A DNA stretch of 64,000 nt from Tyto alba. Taxonomy: Eukaryota > Chordata > Aves > Strigiformes > Tytonidae. Both the position numbers and the translations under genes were made by a program. Numbering within the stretch: position 1 is the first letter of the stretch; the number at the start of each line of letters is the position of its first letter. This document shows positions 39,401 to 51,100 of this stretch, piece after piece. The notes under the pieces are model-generated. The model ran no database searches. It saw nothing but the letters and a program-made list of their open reading frames with translations, and was not told the DNA's origin. The stretch spans positions 5,549,427 through 5,613,426 of the forward strand of contig NW_024881296.1 of NCBI RefSeq assembly GCF_018691265.1, written 5' to 3'.

Positions 39401-42400
39401 ATATAAATGCACAAGGAACAGTATAAAATGACAAACCAACATTAAAAATAAAATTCTTGTATATTTACCTTTGTTTCCCAGGAGAACGGAGCCGAGTGTT
39501 CATCTTGCCAAGTTATATCCTAGAATAAAATTCAAGAATGAGTAGAAGTCAGAGGAGCAACTTTACCTGCTCAGGAGTATCATACAGATGACATTACATT
39601 GCACTGCTGGAAGCATAAAAACCACTATCACAGAACTTGCTAAGAAGCAATACCACTACTTAGAAATGGCACAGATTACATTTTAAGACTGACTGAAAGC
39701 AAGTTCTCTGAGGGTCTGTTACCCATTAGTATATCAATTTAACCTACAAAATATACAAAGACTTACCTGGTCTAAACCTCTTAAAATGCTTTCTGTACAA
39801 ATAGATTTAAAATGTATTATATTTCCAGTTTTCTACTAGGCATTTCCTTTGGTAGCCACTAGCAACACACAGGAACTGAAATAAGAAAAGGAGCAGGGGC
39901 CTTAGGGAAATCAAGTCCCATTTTGTCCCCTCCACAGACCGAAAAGCACGTGTGCAACCAGGCTGCCATATGGCAGTGAAACAGCTGTGTGTCCATCAGG
40001 CCAAGCCACAGCTGGATCCAGCCCTGACAAGACACATCTTTACATCACTTCAATGATGATCAGTCTGAAGTAAGTATTCAGTGCTGTTGAAAGAAACACA
40101 CTATGTTCAGAGTAAAATCCCAATCTGAAACAGCTTCTTTTAAGATATTTTTCTGAAAATAATCCCAATTTGAGAAATTTAAATAATCTCTTCATACACG
40201 GCATGCCCTCCGGAAATACATGCACCCCACATCAAAAATAGAAGGGGTGGAAAATAAATAAATAAATAATTGTTCACAACTTGCAACAAAATGATCACAC
40301 GTCTATTCCTAGCCATGGATGAGACTCATTTGTACGTTGAATGTTCGCACTGGTAGAGGGAATGAGTTCCACCCTCCACTCTGAGTATACCACTGCCTGC
40401 CCCCCTGGCACATCAAGGGAGGACCAGGAGTGGGAACAGTGGATGAAAGGAGAAAGGCCAGGAGTAACCGTGCACAGGGAAGGAGAGGACAGGACGAGAC
40501 CTGGACTGCTTGTTTCACTCTCCTGCTGTTCAAAAATAACAGAAGTAGATCATGTGCCAAGCTAACACAGGAACACCACATCTTACCGTGACTGCCCTTT
40601 TCTTCTTATTTCTGACCCCTGCCTTTATAGAAATACATTTCTCAGACATCTGATAGCATTCTCCTAATCTGCCATCTCTTATTTCACCTAGGCAGATTTT
40701 GCTGACCAAGTGCTATGAAATCACAATTAGAAGTGTCTGAAACCATCTCCTAAACATGAAAACGTGCCATTCTCCAACTATTTCTCATCTGTGAAACACA
40801 GGGTTTCTAGTAGCAAAGTATTTGTGGTGATCCCATCATTTGAGGGTGATCCCATACTATTAACAAGAGCTGGGCTGAGAGAAACCATCTAAAAGGAAAG
40901 GTCTGGGCTCTACTGGACCACACATTCTGGTCAAAATGTAAATGTGGTACAGGAAATTTTTGCCATGAACATGAGTGTAATATCAGGTCCTCTCATTCCA
41001 GGAAATAGATACGCATATTTATTAACATTTTAGGGAAACAAAGGGAGTAAAAGTCTGCTTAGTATCTGTTCTAACTTGTATCAGTATTTGCACTGTGGAG
41101 TGCTGCTGACCACATGGGAACACCACACCGCTTAGGTGAGATGCCTTGCAGCAGGTGAGTGTCAAATTATTTCAAAATAATTTTAGGACTGTATCCTTTG
41201 TCTCTGAAACTGGTGGAGTTGGTATTTCATTTCTGAAGCACCCATGAAACGTCAAGGAATCACAGTCCAGGAGGGAAGAGAGACAGGAGAACCCAGGCAC
41301 TGGACTGAGTCCCACACACCAGAAGACCATAATCCTTCTCTCCACATGGGGTCTGGACAAATCAGTACTTGACTTCAACCCCTGCAGTAAAGGACAGAAA
41401 TTAAGTCCAGCAAACAGTATAACACCCCTACACGTGCTGTCACAGCACCTTAAAGCTCCAGACATGCAGGCATAGCTGTCAGTGGGTTTTATCTTGGGAG
41501 TTTAAAGGAAGCTCTGACTTCTTGCCATTTACAGGATGTGCAAACCAGCTGTGGACCAGTTTAAAATTTGGGAGCAAGCCAAGACCGCTCTCATCCTAGG
41601 TCTGAGACAGCCAGTTCTTTACTTTCCTGTATTTGAGGCAAGCGTGAACAGCACTGGGAGGGACATCTCTTCAACCAGCGCTCCCTGCAGCTCCTCAACC
41701 GAGCGACAACACGCTGCTGCAATCAAGCCCTGCTGACAAAAGGCTGACTGCTGAGGGATAGAACAGCAGCAGGGGGAAGGCAAAGTGAAGGAATGAGGTT
41801 GTTGTGCAGTGGGATGCGTTACTCCCCAGAGCAAGTCAGCTTCCCACTTCATAGAATCTGACGTCTTCTCAACCACTGCACTTGTTGGCACCTCAACTTG
41901 GAACCTCAACCTCCAGTTTAGGCAGACAAAAACCACTGAAATGAATTAACAATATTTCAGTACTAGTTGTTAAAAAGTTCTTGTCAGAGACAAAAATCTA
42001 AGACTTTCAGAGATTATTTCAAAAGATGGAGGTAGTAGACAATTGTTAGGCAGGAGCAGTTCCCTGAAAGAAAAAGACCATAGATTTTTTCTTCTTAAAG
42101 GGATGTCTCATTGTGTCTCATGCTGCACAGCCCAGCACAGCTCAGAGCCAGTAAGTCTGAGGAGCTTTGCCCACATTCAAGAGATCTTCCATGGAATCTA
42201 GCAGAGGATAAAATAGGATAAGACATGATTTAAGGATAAAGCTTTAAGGAGTGTCTGTGGTTATTTGAAGTGTACTTGAAGTTAGGATGAAGACGACAGC
42301 TGTCAGGCTCTGCCCTTTGTCAGGGAAAGGGAAGGAAGTTTGTGGCCTCCGCCTCTTGTGCCCTCACAGAGGACCAAGTGAGAAGCAGAACACCACAGCT

Positions 42401-45400
42401 CAACAGTTTCCTGTCTGATGCCCCTGATTCATGCTTATCACCAATAAAATCTGAGAAATAACTCTGTTTTCTGTAGAATAAACAATTTCTCACACGCTTG
42501 AAGAAAATGTGAGCAAAAGCATCAACAATTTAAATATTCACAATAGTAAATTGCAAGTGGAAATTCTAGAGAAAAAGGCTTCAAAGTTATTTATCATCAA
42601 CACAGATTAGAAGAGATCTATATCTGATCAGCTTTTGTTTTCAGCACACAACAAAGCCTTCTTCCAGCAACAAGGCAAACAAATGAACTTTTGTTCACCA
42701 GCATTAAAGAACCTATTTGGAAGAAACTGGGCCTCATGCAACATATTTCATAGCTAAAAAAGGAAAAGAGAGAAAGAGAGGCAAAAATCTGGTCACACAC
42801 TTGATTTCAGCAACCAGCTGCAGAATATTGAAAAAAGAATCACAAACTACTTCTGATATATGTAGGCAGCTTGTTGCAAAACAGCATCTAAATTTCAAAA
42901 TGGAAGACAGTGGTAGAAACGTGCCAGCGTATCTGACATGAGCATTGCTCAGAGCAGCTGACAGTAACCAGGCAGTCACAAACTCACCAACAAATGCATC
43001 TTAAAAGTGTTATCAGAACAGGGCTTGCTGGTTATTGGGGCTTAACTGCACTCAAAAGCTGCCCTGCATTTTTTGGGTTGGTTTGTTTGTTTGTTTGTTT
43101 GTTTAAAGCACAAATCTGTAACAGGCCCAACATAAAAGTTATTGCTATGTTGAATATTTGTTGCTTTAAAGCATTTTTAAGTAGGAGATCAAAGGGTGAA
43201 TCCTTTGACTTGGTGCCAAAGTTCTTAAGGCTAAGCAGAACAAACACTCTATCTGTCTTCAGGTAGGTAAGTCAAGTTCCCTTATTAAAAGATGATGAAT
43301 GAAGCTAACCAAACTCTCTTACCTGTCTTTCATCCACATAAAATGTTTACACTTATTAAAGCACATGGCATTTTCTTCAATTAAAAGTTCAGTTATTTCA
43401 AGTCCATTTTTTTGAGCTGCTGAGTACTGCTCAAGTACTCACCTTAAATCCATGTGTATGTCACACACTTGGGGATGAAGAGGAACAGTATTAAGAGAAG
43501 ACTGAGAACTTTTAAACTGAGTATCTCAACTATCTTTCACTGAACTAAATGGAGAGGGATCCAGTGGCATCAACTAACATCAAATCAGATGCTTAACGCA
43601 AGCTGACCACTACAGCAGTCAAAGCGTGGAAGTGCCTCACACACTGCTGTTTTTCCATCTATTCCCCTCATGATGTCTCATAATTTATGGCTTATTTCAA
43701 AAACAGCCCATTTATATTACATTTATATTTGATCCTGGATTCTATTTCCAGTTTTTCCTTTGCTCAGTTAACCTTATTTTCTACCACTATGAGCATTAGA
43801 CAGAAATGGAGAAAATGCCAGCAACTGGAGGCTTGTTGTGCTTGAAGGTTGCAGCCTCCAAAACCTCTCAGCTGTCTATATGCAGAAAATGATGGTGAAA
43901 CAACAGTCTCCCAGTGCTTGGCCCATGTGCGATGTTAGCAAGTCAACCTTCAGCAAATAGAACAAAACTTCTTTTATGGGGGTGTTAATTGACCCTATTA
44001 GCCTGGAAGAAATGAAGAATACACTCATGACCTAGACCACGTGAGTTTAGAAAACAAAACAAGACAGAGAGGCAAGAGATGTTAGGTTTTGCTAGGAGGA
44101 GGTGTTGCAAAACAGCAAGGCCTGCACCTCAATCAAGGTTATTGAGCTGGTATATTCTGGGGTCTGTTTCAACTAGGAAGTCTTAACTTGGCACCGTGAA
44201 GCTGACGGTGGATACGTGTGTCAGCACCCGTGTGCATCCTCACCATGACAGTGTGGTGCACACCAGTAGATGCCAAGTGAATTGGGTGCCACCCGACCCC
44301 ACGCTGTGCTTGAGAGTCAAACATTGTGGAATCAGGGAGACCGATTCCCGTACTTCCGTTTCTTTCATCAAGCTTTTTGAGAATTTTTAAAATACCTTCA
44401 GTTCTTTGACAGCAAGATGAGAGATTAAAAAAGCATCTCTGGTGTCCTGGCACTGATCCTCTTTAAGAACTGCATTCACAATGCATATACAGTTTCAGTT
44501 ATTAACTCCATGACTGGCAATGCTGCAATGAGGATAAGATAATGGAAGAGAAGGAGCAGTGGCACTCAGCTGACTCTAGGCATTTGCTTAGAGTCACACA
44601 TGGTGCTGCAGTTCTCTAGCACTAGGAAATGACTGCATCACAGCTACAGGATGCCATGGTCCTGTTACTGCACATCTACTTTCTGACACAGCCTTCCCAC
44701 ATCACCACTATACTGAAAGGTGTTTTGAAAATGTAAGAGATGCTTGTACTTTGAGAACTTACAGTCCTGAGCTACAAGTTCAGAAGATGAGTTTGGCATT
44801 AGAAAAGATATATGAGAAACGGTGGGGGTGAGAAAGAGGGAGATCAGAGTCCAGAGATACTAGACCACTACGTAGATCCTCTGGATCACCTTATCAAAGT
44901 GGTCACATGCGCTAAAGCAGGACTGAAATGGTGAGAGTCCTGGATGGGTAAATCAGTATCTTCAGCATTCATCCTTGTTTTGCTTTCTGCCAAGTCTTCC
45001 AAAGAACACGAGGTGAAAGAGATCAACTTTCCATGCTTAAGCAAGCACAGGTAGATCACTACAGATTTCAACATCAGTTAACAGGAAAGAAGAGCTGTGG
45101 CTGGAAACCTGAAGCTTTTGGAGCAGGTGTCAGCAAGAACACCATCAGACCAAAACACTCACACTGAAAGCGCTGCAAGATCAAAAAGCCATCCTGAGCT
45201 ATGCAGGCTGCTCTCTGTTTCCTTGCCTCAGGATACCACACACCATGAGACAGGGACAGCAGCCAGGACCAGTCTAATTTCCCTGAGCCAGGGGGCTGGG
45301 TGACCATGAGATGTGCAGCACTTCTATCTTGCAGAAACGGTGGTAGTACAGCTCAGTAAACTGTCAGACCAGAAAAGAGCAAGATAATAAAGCTCTGTAG

Positions 45401-47743
45401 GCAAAGCATTTGCAAGACTGGAAAGTTGAACCAAAATGGCAAGAGACTGGCCACAGTGGCTCTGTAACAGCAGGACAAGGAGGAACAATTAGTGAGCCAG
45501 GGCAAATGTCCAAAAATCAGGTCGAATGCCAGCAAGGGAGCAGGGGGAGAAGAAGCTATCAGATGAGCCAGGAAAGGCTCCAAGGCTCAATAGCGCAGCT
45601 GGAAGAACTAAAATGGAAATGGAGGATGCCAAAACGAGTAAAATCTCTTTTCTTGAGAAATACAACTTACATTAACTTCAGCTTGGAAGTCAAGGAGGAA
45701 GTCAGTTGAGGCAAATGCTTCCAAAATTAAACATTCTGCCTTAAGTATTTTGATAAACTATGCTTTCTTTGGTTAATGGCTACACAAACACTAACAATAA
45801 CGCTATTTGTATCATAGCTGTATTTTGGGGGAAGAGGGGAAATAAAATAACTTGCAAAATTTCAGTTGGGCTCCCTCGCTGTTTTGTGAAGCAGGAAATG
45901 AGTATTTTCATACAGTGCAGCACAGCAACCTACAACATGCTTGTTTTCCTTCCGGATCCATATAATTTGAAGCAGAAAGCACAGCAGAGCTGTCTGAGAC
46001 TGGGAAAGCTGAACATATTTACTTTCCACAGCCATTAACCTAAATCCTTTCACAACTAACTTCAGGTTTATGGTTCCTGTCAAAGACTGCCTGCACAACC
46101 AAGTTTGCTGTCTTCTGTCCTTCTATACCTCTTTTTTTGCCAGGAGTTATGGTCTATGGTCTACTAGCAAGTATTTACCCAGAGCTTCTGGTACCACGGG
46201 CTAAGCAAAACTGAGCTTGACTATATTCTCCAACTCCAGATACGATGCAGGTGCGGCACACCGTCACACCTTCCTGACAGGTGAGACACAGGCAGCAGTC
46301 TTCCAGCACAAAGGTGGTCGGGAACCATGATGCTGAGTATCTACGTGCTTCAAACACTTCTTACAAATCCCATTGCAAGGGACATTGGTGAGGAGGCTAA
46401 AAGCATCACTGTTCTCTTTCAATTGGATTGATGATTACAAATGCAGCAGCAGATTAAATTTTTTCTCAGAGAAGCCACCTAAGTTAATTAACAATAGATC
46501 ACTTTAAGATATTATGTGAACACAGTGAAAGATATCGGCTCTGTAATCATACCAAGATGTAAAAGAAAACAAAACAAAGGAAATCTAATATGCAGAATAA
46601 GAGAGATACAGTATCTGAAGAGCACCATCAGGCAAGCATTGTTAGACCTCCGGTAACATGACCCACTGCTCCAGACCAGGTACCCTTATACCTATGGATT
46701 TCTGGAAGGGCTGCCACGCTTCGCCATTAGACAGATGAATTTCAGAAGCTTCAAAATCCATACTTTTTGCCATCTATCTCTCCACACCCTTGTTTTTCCT
46801 GGCACATGACATGGAACAGGCTGCATTTTTTTTAAGGTGTCAAAAATACCAAGGACCGGAATGTTTTCTTCCTTGTATTTTTAACTGTGTCTAAAATTAG
46901 AGACAAAAAGGAAGATATTTAATTCAGTGTAAACATTCCCTAGAGCCCATTTTCAGCAAGGGACTATTTCCAGAGCTAGCCACGGCCATGCTCCGCTTTT
47001 GAAGGGGGAGCCGGTACCGGCCTCTTCGGTTAAGTCTCCGTTTCGCAAAACCCGCTTCTGTTACTCCTGCTCTTCTCGGACAAACTCCGATTTGGTGCCT
47101 TTCCTGCTCTGACCGCCTGACCGAGTCCCGTCCCGTCCCGTCCCGTCCCCCCCGCCGCTCACAGCGCAACATCCCACTCCCCGCCCCGCACACCCGGGGG
47201 CGTGGGGCGGGTAAAGAAAGAAATCTCATCACCAGGGCGACTCCCCCCCGCCCGCCAACGACTCGCAGCCGAGGGCCGGCGCGGCGGCGGCACACACCGG
47301 CACAAGCAGCCGCGAAGCCGGGGGTTGCGGGGGGGGGGGGGGAAAGCCACGGCCCCGCTTCCCCCCGCCCCGCCCCGCCCCGCGCCGCCGGGTACCTCGT
47401 CGCCGAAGCGCACCACCTTCTGCCCGGTGTTGAGGCGGAGGCTGGGGTAGGAGGCGGGCGGCGCGGCGGGCCGGGCGGCGCCGCGGTGCGCGGCGTAGCG
47501 GGCCTGGACGTGCGGCTCCACCAGGCACTTGTCGATGATCTCGTCCTGCTGGCGGGGCGGCAGCCGCTCCCACTCGGGCCCGTAGCGCTCGCGGATCCGC
47601 TCCTTCTCCGCCATGATCTTGCGCGCCATGGGGCTCAGCGAGGAGAAGTAGCTGAACCGCTTGCGCTCCCGCTCGTCCAGCGGCCGGTTGCCGTTCATCA
47701 CCGCCGTGCGGGAGGCGGCGATCGCCGCCGCCATGGAGGCCAT
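27419..47743 (-). CDS. C1orf198: C1orf198 orthologue, complete coding sequence (335 aa)
   Basis: Conserved vertebrate protein of unknown biochemical function. Four coding exons, all joined in phase 0, give 335 residues against about 327 in human: 47743-47396, 39519-39469, 29983-29432 and 27475-27419. The N-terminus (residues 1-116) carries the hallmark [11 protein letters not shown], a charged helix around [20 protein letters not shown], and [20 protein letters not shown]. It ends with QKVVRFGDE. Exon 2 adds the Trp-rich [17 protein letters not shown]. Exon 3 is a long, low-complexity, probably disordered Ser/Pro/Lys/Glu-rich stretch with acidic [10 protein letters not shown]. The tail is TGFDFLDNW. 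There is no signal peptide or membrane segment. The chosen ATG at 47743 has a good context (gcggccATGG) and matches the human start. An upstream in-frame ATG at 47908 is open but less likely. The introns are about 7.9, 9.5 and 2.0 kb. Confidence 0.95.
29432..29983 (-). CDS. C1orf198: C1orf198 coding exon 3
   Basis: 184 codons starting [15 protein letters not shown] and ending DPQMPGQ. The acceptor is ctttaaccctgaacag and the donor GTGAGG at 29431. The frame stays open upstream of the acceptor, but conservation stops at SQMEF, so the exon starts there. Confidence 0.95.
30922..30949 (+). repeat. G-rich tract with quadruplex potential
   Basis: GG, T, G8, A, G7, AAGA and G5 lie in close succession on the + strand, within C1orf198 intron 2. 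The G-rich strand is the template strand for the gene. Confidence 0.75.
33255..33375 (-). promoter_or_regulatory. C1orf198: CpG-dense patch in C1orf198 intron 2
   Basis: About eleven CpGs in roughly 120 bases stand out in an A+T-rich intron. The patch includes GGCGCGTTCG and two ACGTG boxes. On the gene's own strand it contains an ATG (33354) and a GAG/GTGTGC donor-like site (exon end 33253). An internal promoter or enhancer is possible. Confidence 0.35.
35199..35284. repeat. A-rich tract with CAAA repeats
   Basis: A19, then AACC-type and (CAAA)n units up to about 35284, in C1orf198 intron 2. Pure A or T runs elsewhere are A25 at 31931-31955, A18 at 36827-36844, T25 at 19373-19397, T20 at 55-74 and T18 at 52754-52771. 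Confidence 0.8.
39469..39519 (-). CDS. C1orf198: C1orf198 coding exon 2 (17 codons)
   Basis: A 51-base exon encoding [17 protein letters not shown], found by searching for the conserved Trp motif. The acceptor is ttttattctag and the donor GTAAAT. Both ends are phase 0, so skipping it would keep the frame. Confidence 0.95.
43081..43104. repeat. (GTTT)6 microsatellite
   Basis: Six perfect GTTT units in C1orf198 intron 1. A second short tetranucleotide array, AAAT/AATA type, lies at about 40251-40269. Confidence 0.85.
47126..47150. repeat. (TCCCG)4 pentanucleotide repeat
   Basis: Four perfect TCCCG copies followed by TCCCC, in the CpG island just inside C1orf198 intron 1. The opposite strand reads CGGGA repeats. 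Confidence 0.8.
47396..47743 (-). CDS. C1orf198: C1orf198 coding exon 1
   Basis: Encodes residues 1-116, the most conserved part of the family. It lies within the CpG island. The exon ends GACGAG at the donor GTACCC, in phase 0. Residues around 90-100 are Ala/Pro/Arg-rich and probably vary between species. Confidence 0.95.
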
Positions 47744-47880
47744 GGCCGCCCCGCCGCCGCCAGCCCCGCACGTACCGAGCCGGGCGCACTCGCACGGCGG
47801 GAATGGGAACGGGAACCGCCTCCTCCTCCTCCTCCTCCTGCTCCGCTCCCCTCCTACAAACACCGCCTCCCCTCGCTCCC

Positions 47881-47888
47881 TATAAAAG
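47881..47888 (+). promoter_or_regulatory. TATA box facing away from C1orf198
   Basis: TATAAAAG reads on the + strand, opposite to C1orf198, in an otherwise G+C-rich island. It would place a start near 47911. An AATAAA on the same strand at 48327-48332 would allow a short divergent transcript of about 440 bases. No + strand protein is supported. Confidence 0.4.
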
Positions 47889-48199
47889 CCGGCCGCCGCC
47901 CCGCACACCCCGCCTCCCGCACGCCCAGCGCCCGCCTCTCTGCCTCAGCCTGGCAGCTGGCGGGGGTTTGGGGGTTTGGGGGGAGGCCGGCCGGCCGCCC
48001 CCCGAGCTTGCGGCGGTAGCGCTACCGTCGGTGGCGTGGGGCTGGCCGGATGGGAGCCGAGCCCCGGGGCTGCGGCCCTCAGCGCCCCGGCCCTTCCCCT
48101 CCTTTCCCGAGGCGGCGAGCGGCCGCGCTCCCACGCTGCCGGGACCGGGGGCACCAGGAAAGGACTTGCCTCAGCTGGCAGAGATCCTGCCTTTCCCAG

Positions 48200-51100
48200 C
48201 TCCTAAATGAGGCTTGTTTCTTAACGTGGTCCAGCAGCTCCTGGCAGAAGAGCCATCATGTCTGGGATGGGCTATTTTGTCCAACTCCACAGCAGTAAGG
48301 TGGTCCAAAGCCTGTCAGTTCAGTACAATAAAAATGTTGTAGCCCAAGTGTATCGAGTCCAAGCAGCAGGCATTACGTATATCGGTAAAACAGATTTCCT
48401 AGAGGCTGAAATAACTAGGTTTTGTGGTCTTAGGTGTGCTGGAGGAAGAATGCTTTCTTTCAAATGTTCAACAACTTAATGAGAGATAGAAAATAGCTGG
48501 TGAAGAACAATTGCAGCACACCACCAATGTTGTAAAAGAATGTTTCATTGACAAGCTGTTACAACTTGCTGAAATAGAGCTGTCAGTTTTTTCTGCAGCT
48601 ACTTTTCTGGCTAATGTACTTACAGGGAGATCCTGTGTTAAGTCAGCCCTTGCCCCAGCTCCCTGCTCCTTCCATTGCCCCTTTTCCGTACTTGGTGCTG
48701 CCTGAAGTCATCTTCACTCGCCACGGGTGGCCGGAGTTGTCCACCGGGACTCCCCACCACACCAGTATTGCAGAGGGCAGCCCAGCAGTGCTGTGTAACA
48801 TCTTTAAAAAAATTCTTAACTGTCTTTCCTGGCATAGGCAAGGGTTTCTATATGCCTTTTCCACAGCCACCTGATTGTAGCAAATTTTATTAGTTGCAAT
48901 CAACTAGTATTACCCAGTATTTAGAAATTACAAAGTACTTGGGGTGAAATTGTATTCAATGAAATAATTTCAGGTACTTTCAAATGTTGAGTTCTTGTTA
49001 CTCGCTATTCTGTGCCTCATTTTATTAACATACCCAAACCTTCCAGAACCTGCAAATTTAATTGGCAAACTATGCTACTAACCTCAGCTTGCCTGGCAGC
49101 CCACCACCTTGTTTCTCTCTTTCAGATAGCTCTTCATTCACTGTACAAACACTCTCTTTTCCTGTAGCAAGTCCTAACTTCCTGTGTGGTACCTCAGCAA
49201 ATGCTTTGCCAAACTCCCAAAAGACCCCCCCCCAAGTCTCCTGGGGGGGGAAGCATAGTTCCTTTCCACAAAACAAAAGGAAGCTTACCAAAAGACAGGT
49301 AAATATGTTAGATTTATCTGAGACTAAATCTGTTTTGCCTTTTGTCCTAGGGTAGCTGCATGGGAATTTTTATTATCTTCAAAACATCACAAAGTCACAA
49401 AAACACTGAGGTTCAAGATTAATAGGTTTTCATTGCTTAGCCTATTTTTTTTTTTTTTAATCTCATTCTGCTTTCCTGAAGATTATTCTTAATAGATTAA
49501 TGGCTGGGGCTGAAATACATTAATGTTCCCATTTAAGAGTTCAAATTATATTGCTAGACCAGCTATCTAAGATGACACAGAAGAGGATGGAAAATGATAA
49601 TTAGATTTCTCCACATATCTGGTTCTCAGGAGGTAATTACAGTTCTCCAAGTCATCACATACCAGCCCAGTTATATAATCCTGTTTTGTTTGTTTAACTT
49701 GTTTGAGAGCATTTAACTTGAGCTCGCTTTCTTTCTTAGTCATCTGCATCACGCCCAGAGAAACACGCCTTTGAAACACATACATACAAACTCATAGGTG
49801 TAATACACGTTACACCTACACTCCCTTGATCTCCCATTAATATCATCTCTTGGTCTGTCAGCCGGGGGATGGGTATGAAGTCAGTCACAGGAGTAAGAGA
49901 AAAGAGAAAGGGAACCTCGACAACTTTCATCCAGGGAATTTTCTTCTTCCCCACCATACCTTCTCCACTCCTGCTGGTCTAATCCCTAAAATAAGAAATC
50001 TCTTGTTTTATAGTTCCAAGAACTGTCTGGTCAGTGCCAACATAGATTTCCCCTTTCCCAGTGAATAACACAAGGTATAAGAAAGCTTACAGGCTTAAAT
50101 GAAAGATCATACTATTAAAATACAATCAAAGCATAAAAGTTAGGCAGACTTGGAAAGAAATACCTACTTTCATCCTTTATATAAATTCTGATCAAGAAAG
50201 TTTAAAATGCATGTTCATTAGTATCAGCCAGAACTTGCCAGAATTTGCTTTTAGTATGGTTTGGTTAAAGAACCCTAGGTCTCCATGTGAAATTTTGCCC
50301 CTTTTTTTTTTTTCCCTGATGAGTTTACTTACTCAAAATGATACCTATCCTTCCAAATGCTTAGCAACATTATGAAGTACATTAGTGCTCACTAATGGCT
50401 AACAACTTGGATTCCAAACAGGTGGTTCCCCAGTTTTCTAGATTTCCTTGCCTTTTGAGCACACATCTGTTTACATTCCCTGATTAGCTATATGGATCTG
50501 AACTTGCTTAATAATTTTCCCTGCAAACAAGCAGAAGAGAAAAATAGACCTTAGGAAAAATCAGCTTAAACATGGGCACACCATTTGCTTTCTGGTATTT
50601 GCAAAACGAATGTTGATTTCTGCAGTTCAAGATATTGCACACATAAGATCATTCTTCCCTCAGCTAGGAACTGGGTCACTATTTTTTAATCAAATCTAAC
50701 CACATTATCACTGTAGCTCCAGTACAGTCCAAACAAATTTCAAAATAGATTCTAGACCTACTCTCAGACATACCAGAATCAGAAGTAAATACATCTGACA
50801 AAAAAATCTGCTTACTATTCCTTCCCCTGCCTTCCTATAACATTGCTTCTGTTGTGCTTCCAAGTCCGGTAACAATAGGATAAGTTAGCATGGCAGGAAG
50901 TTAATACTGTAACAGTGCTTGTTCTTAGGGAGCAAGAGTTACTACACAGACAGCAACATTTGTTTCAGCAGTAGATGGTAAAAGGCATCAAGCATAAGGA
51001 AAGCACATTCTTTCCCTACCCTTGTGTTTTCAACATACAATCCTAGAATATAAGAGTTAATGAAAAAAAGTTCCCACTGTTATATATGCACCGTTTAATT

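Larger units (their letters stand above)
47030..48160. promoter_or_regulatory. C1orf198: CpG island promoter of C1orf198
   Basis: About 1.1 kb of very G+C-rich, CpG-dense sequence surrounds the start codon, sharply different from the A+T-rich flanks. It covers coding exon 1, the 5'UTR and the probable transcription start. It contains four TCCCG copies (47126-47145), C/G-box arrays near 47361-47382, a run of 14 G (47329-47342) and a CTC repeat (47819-47839). Such islands usually mark broad promoters. Confidence 0.85.

Noticed and set aside
47229..47795. 188-codon frame overlapping C1orf198 exon 1 on the same strand
   Set aside because: It is a shifted-frame shadow of exon 1 in CpG-rich DNA. 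The real frame is fixed by conserved residues and splice phase.
48258..48479. 73-codon + strand frame downstream of the divergent TATA box
   Set aside because: An AATAAA at 48327 falls inside it and it shows no recognisable motif, so a coding role is unlikely.
49070..49291. - strand frame with FGKAFAEVPH, resembling a reverse-transcriptase motif of CR1-like elements
   Set aside because: Only about ten residues match. The sequence on either side does not continue the family, so chance is likely. A repeat search would settle it.
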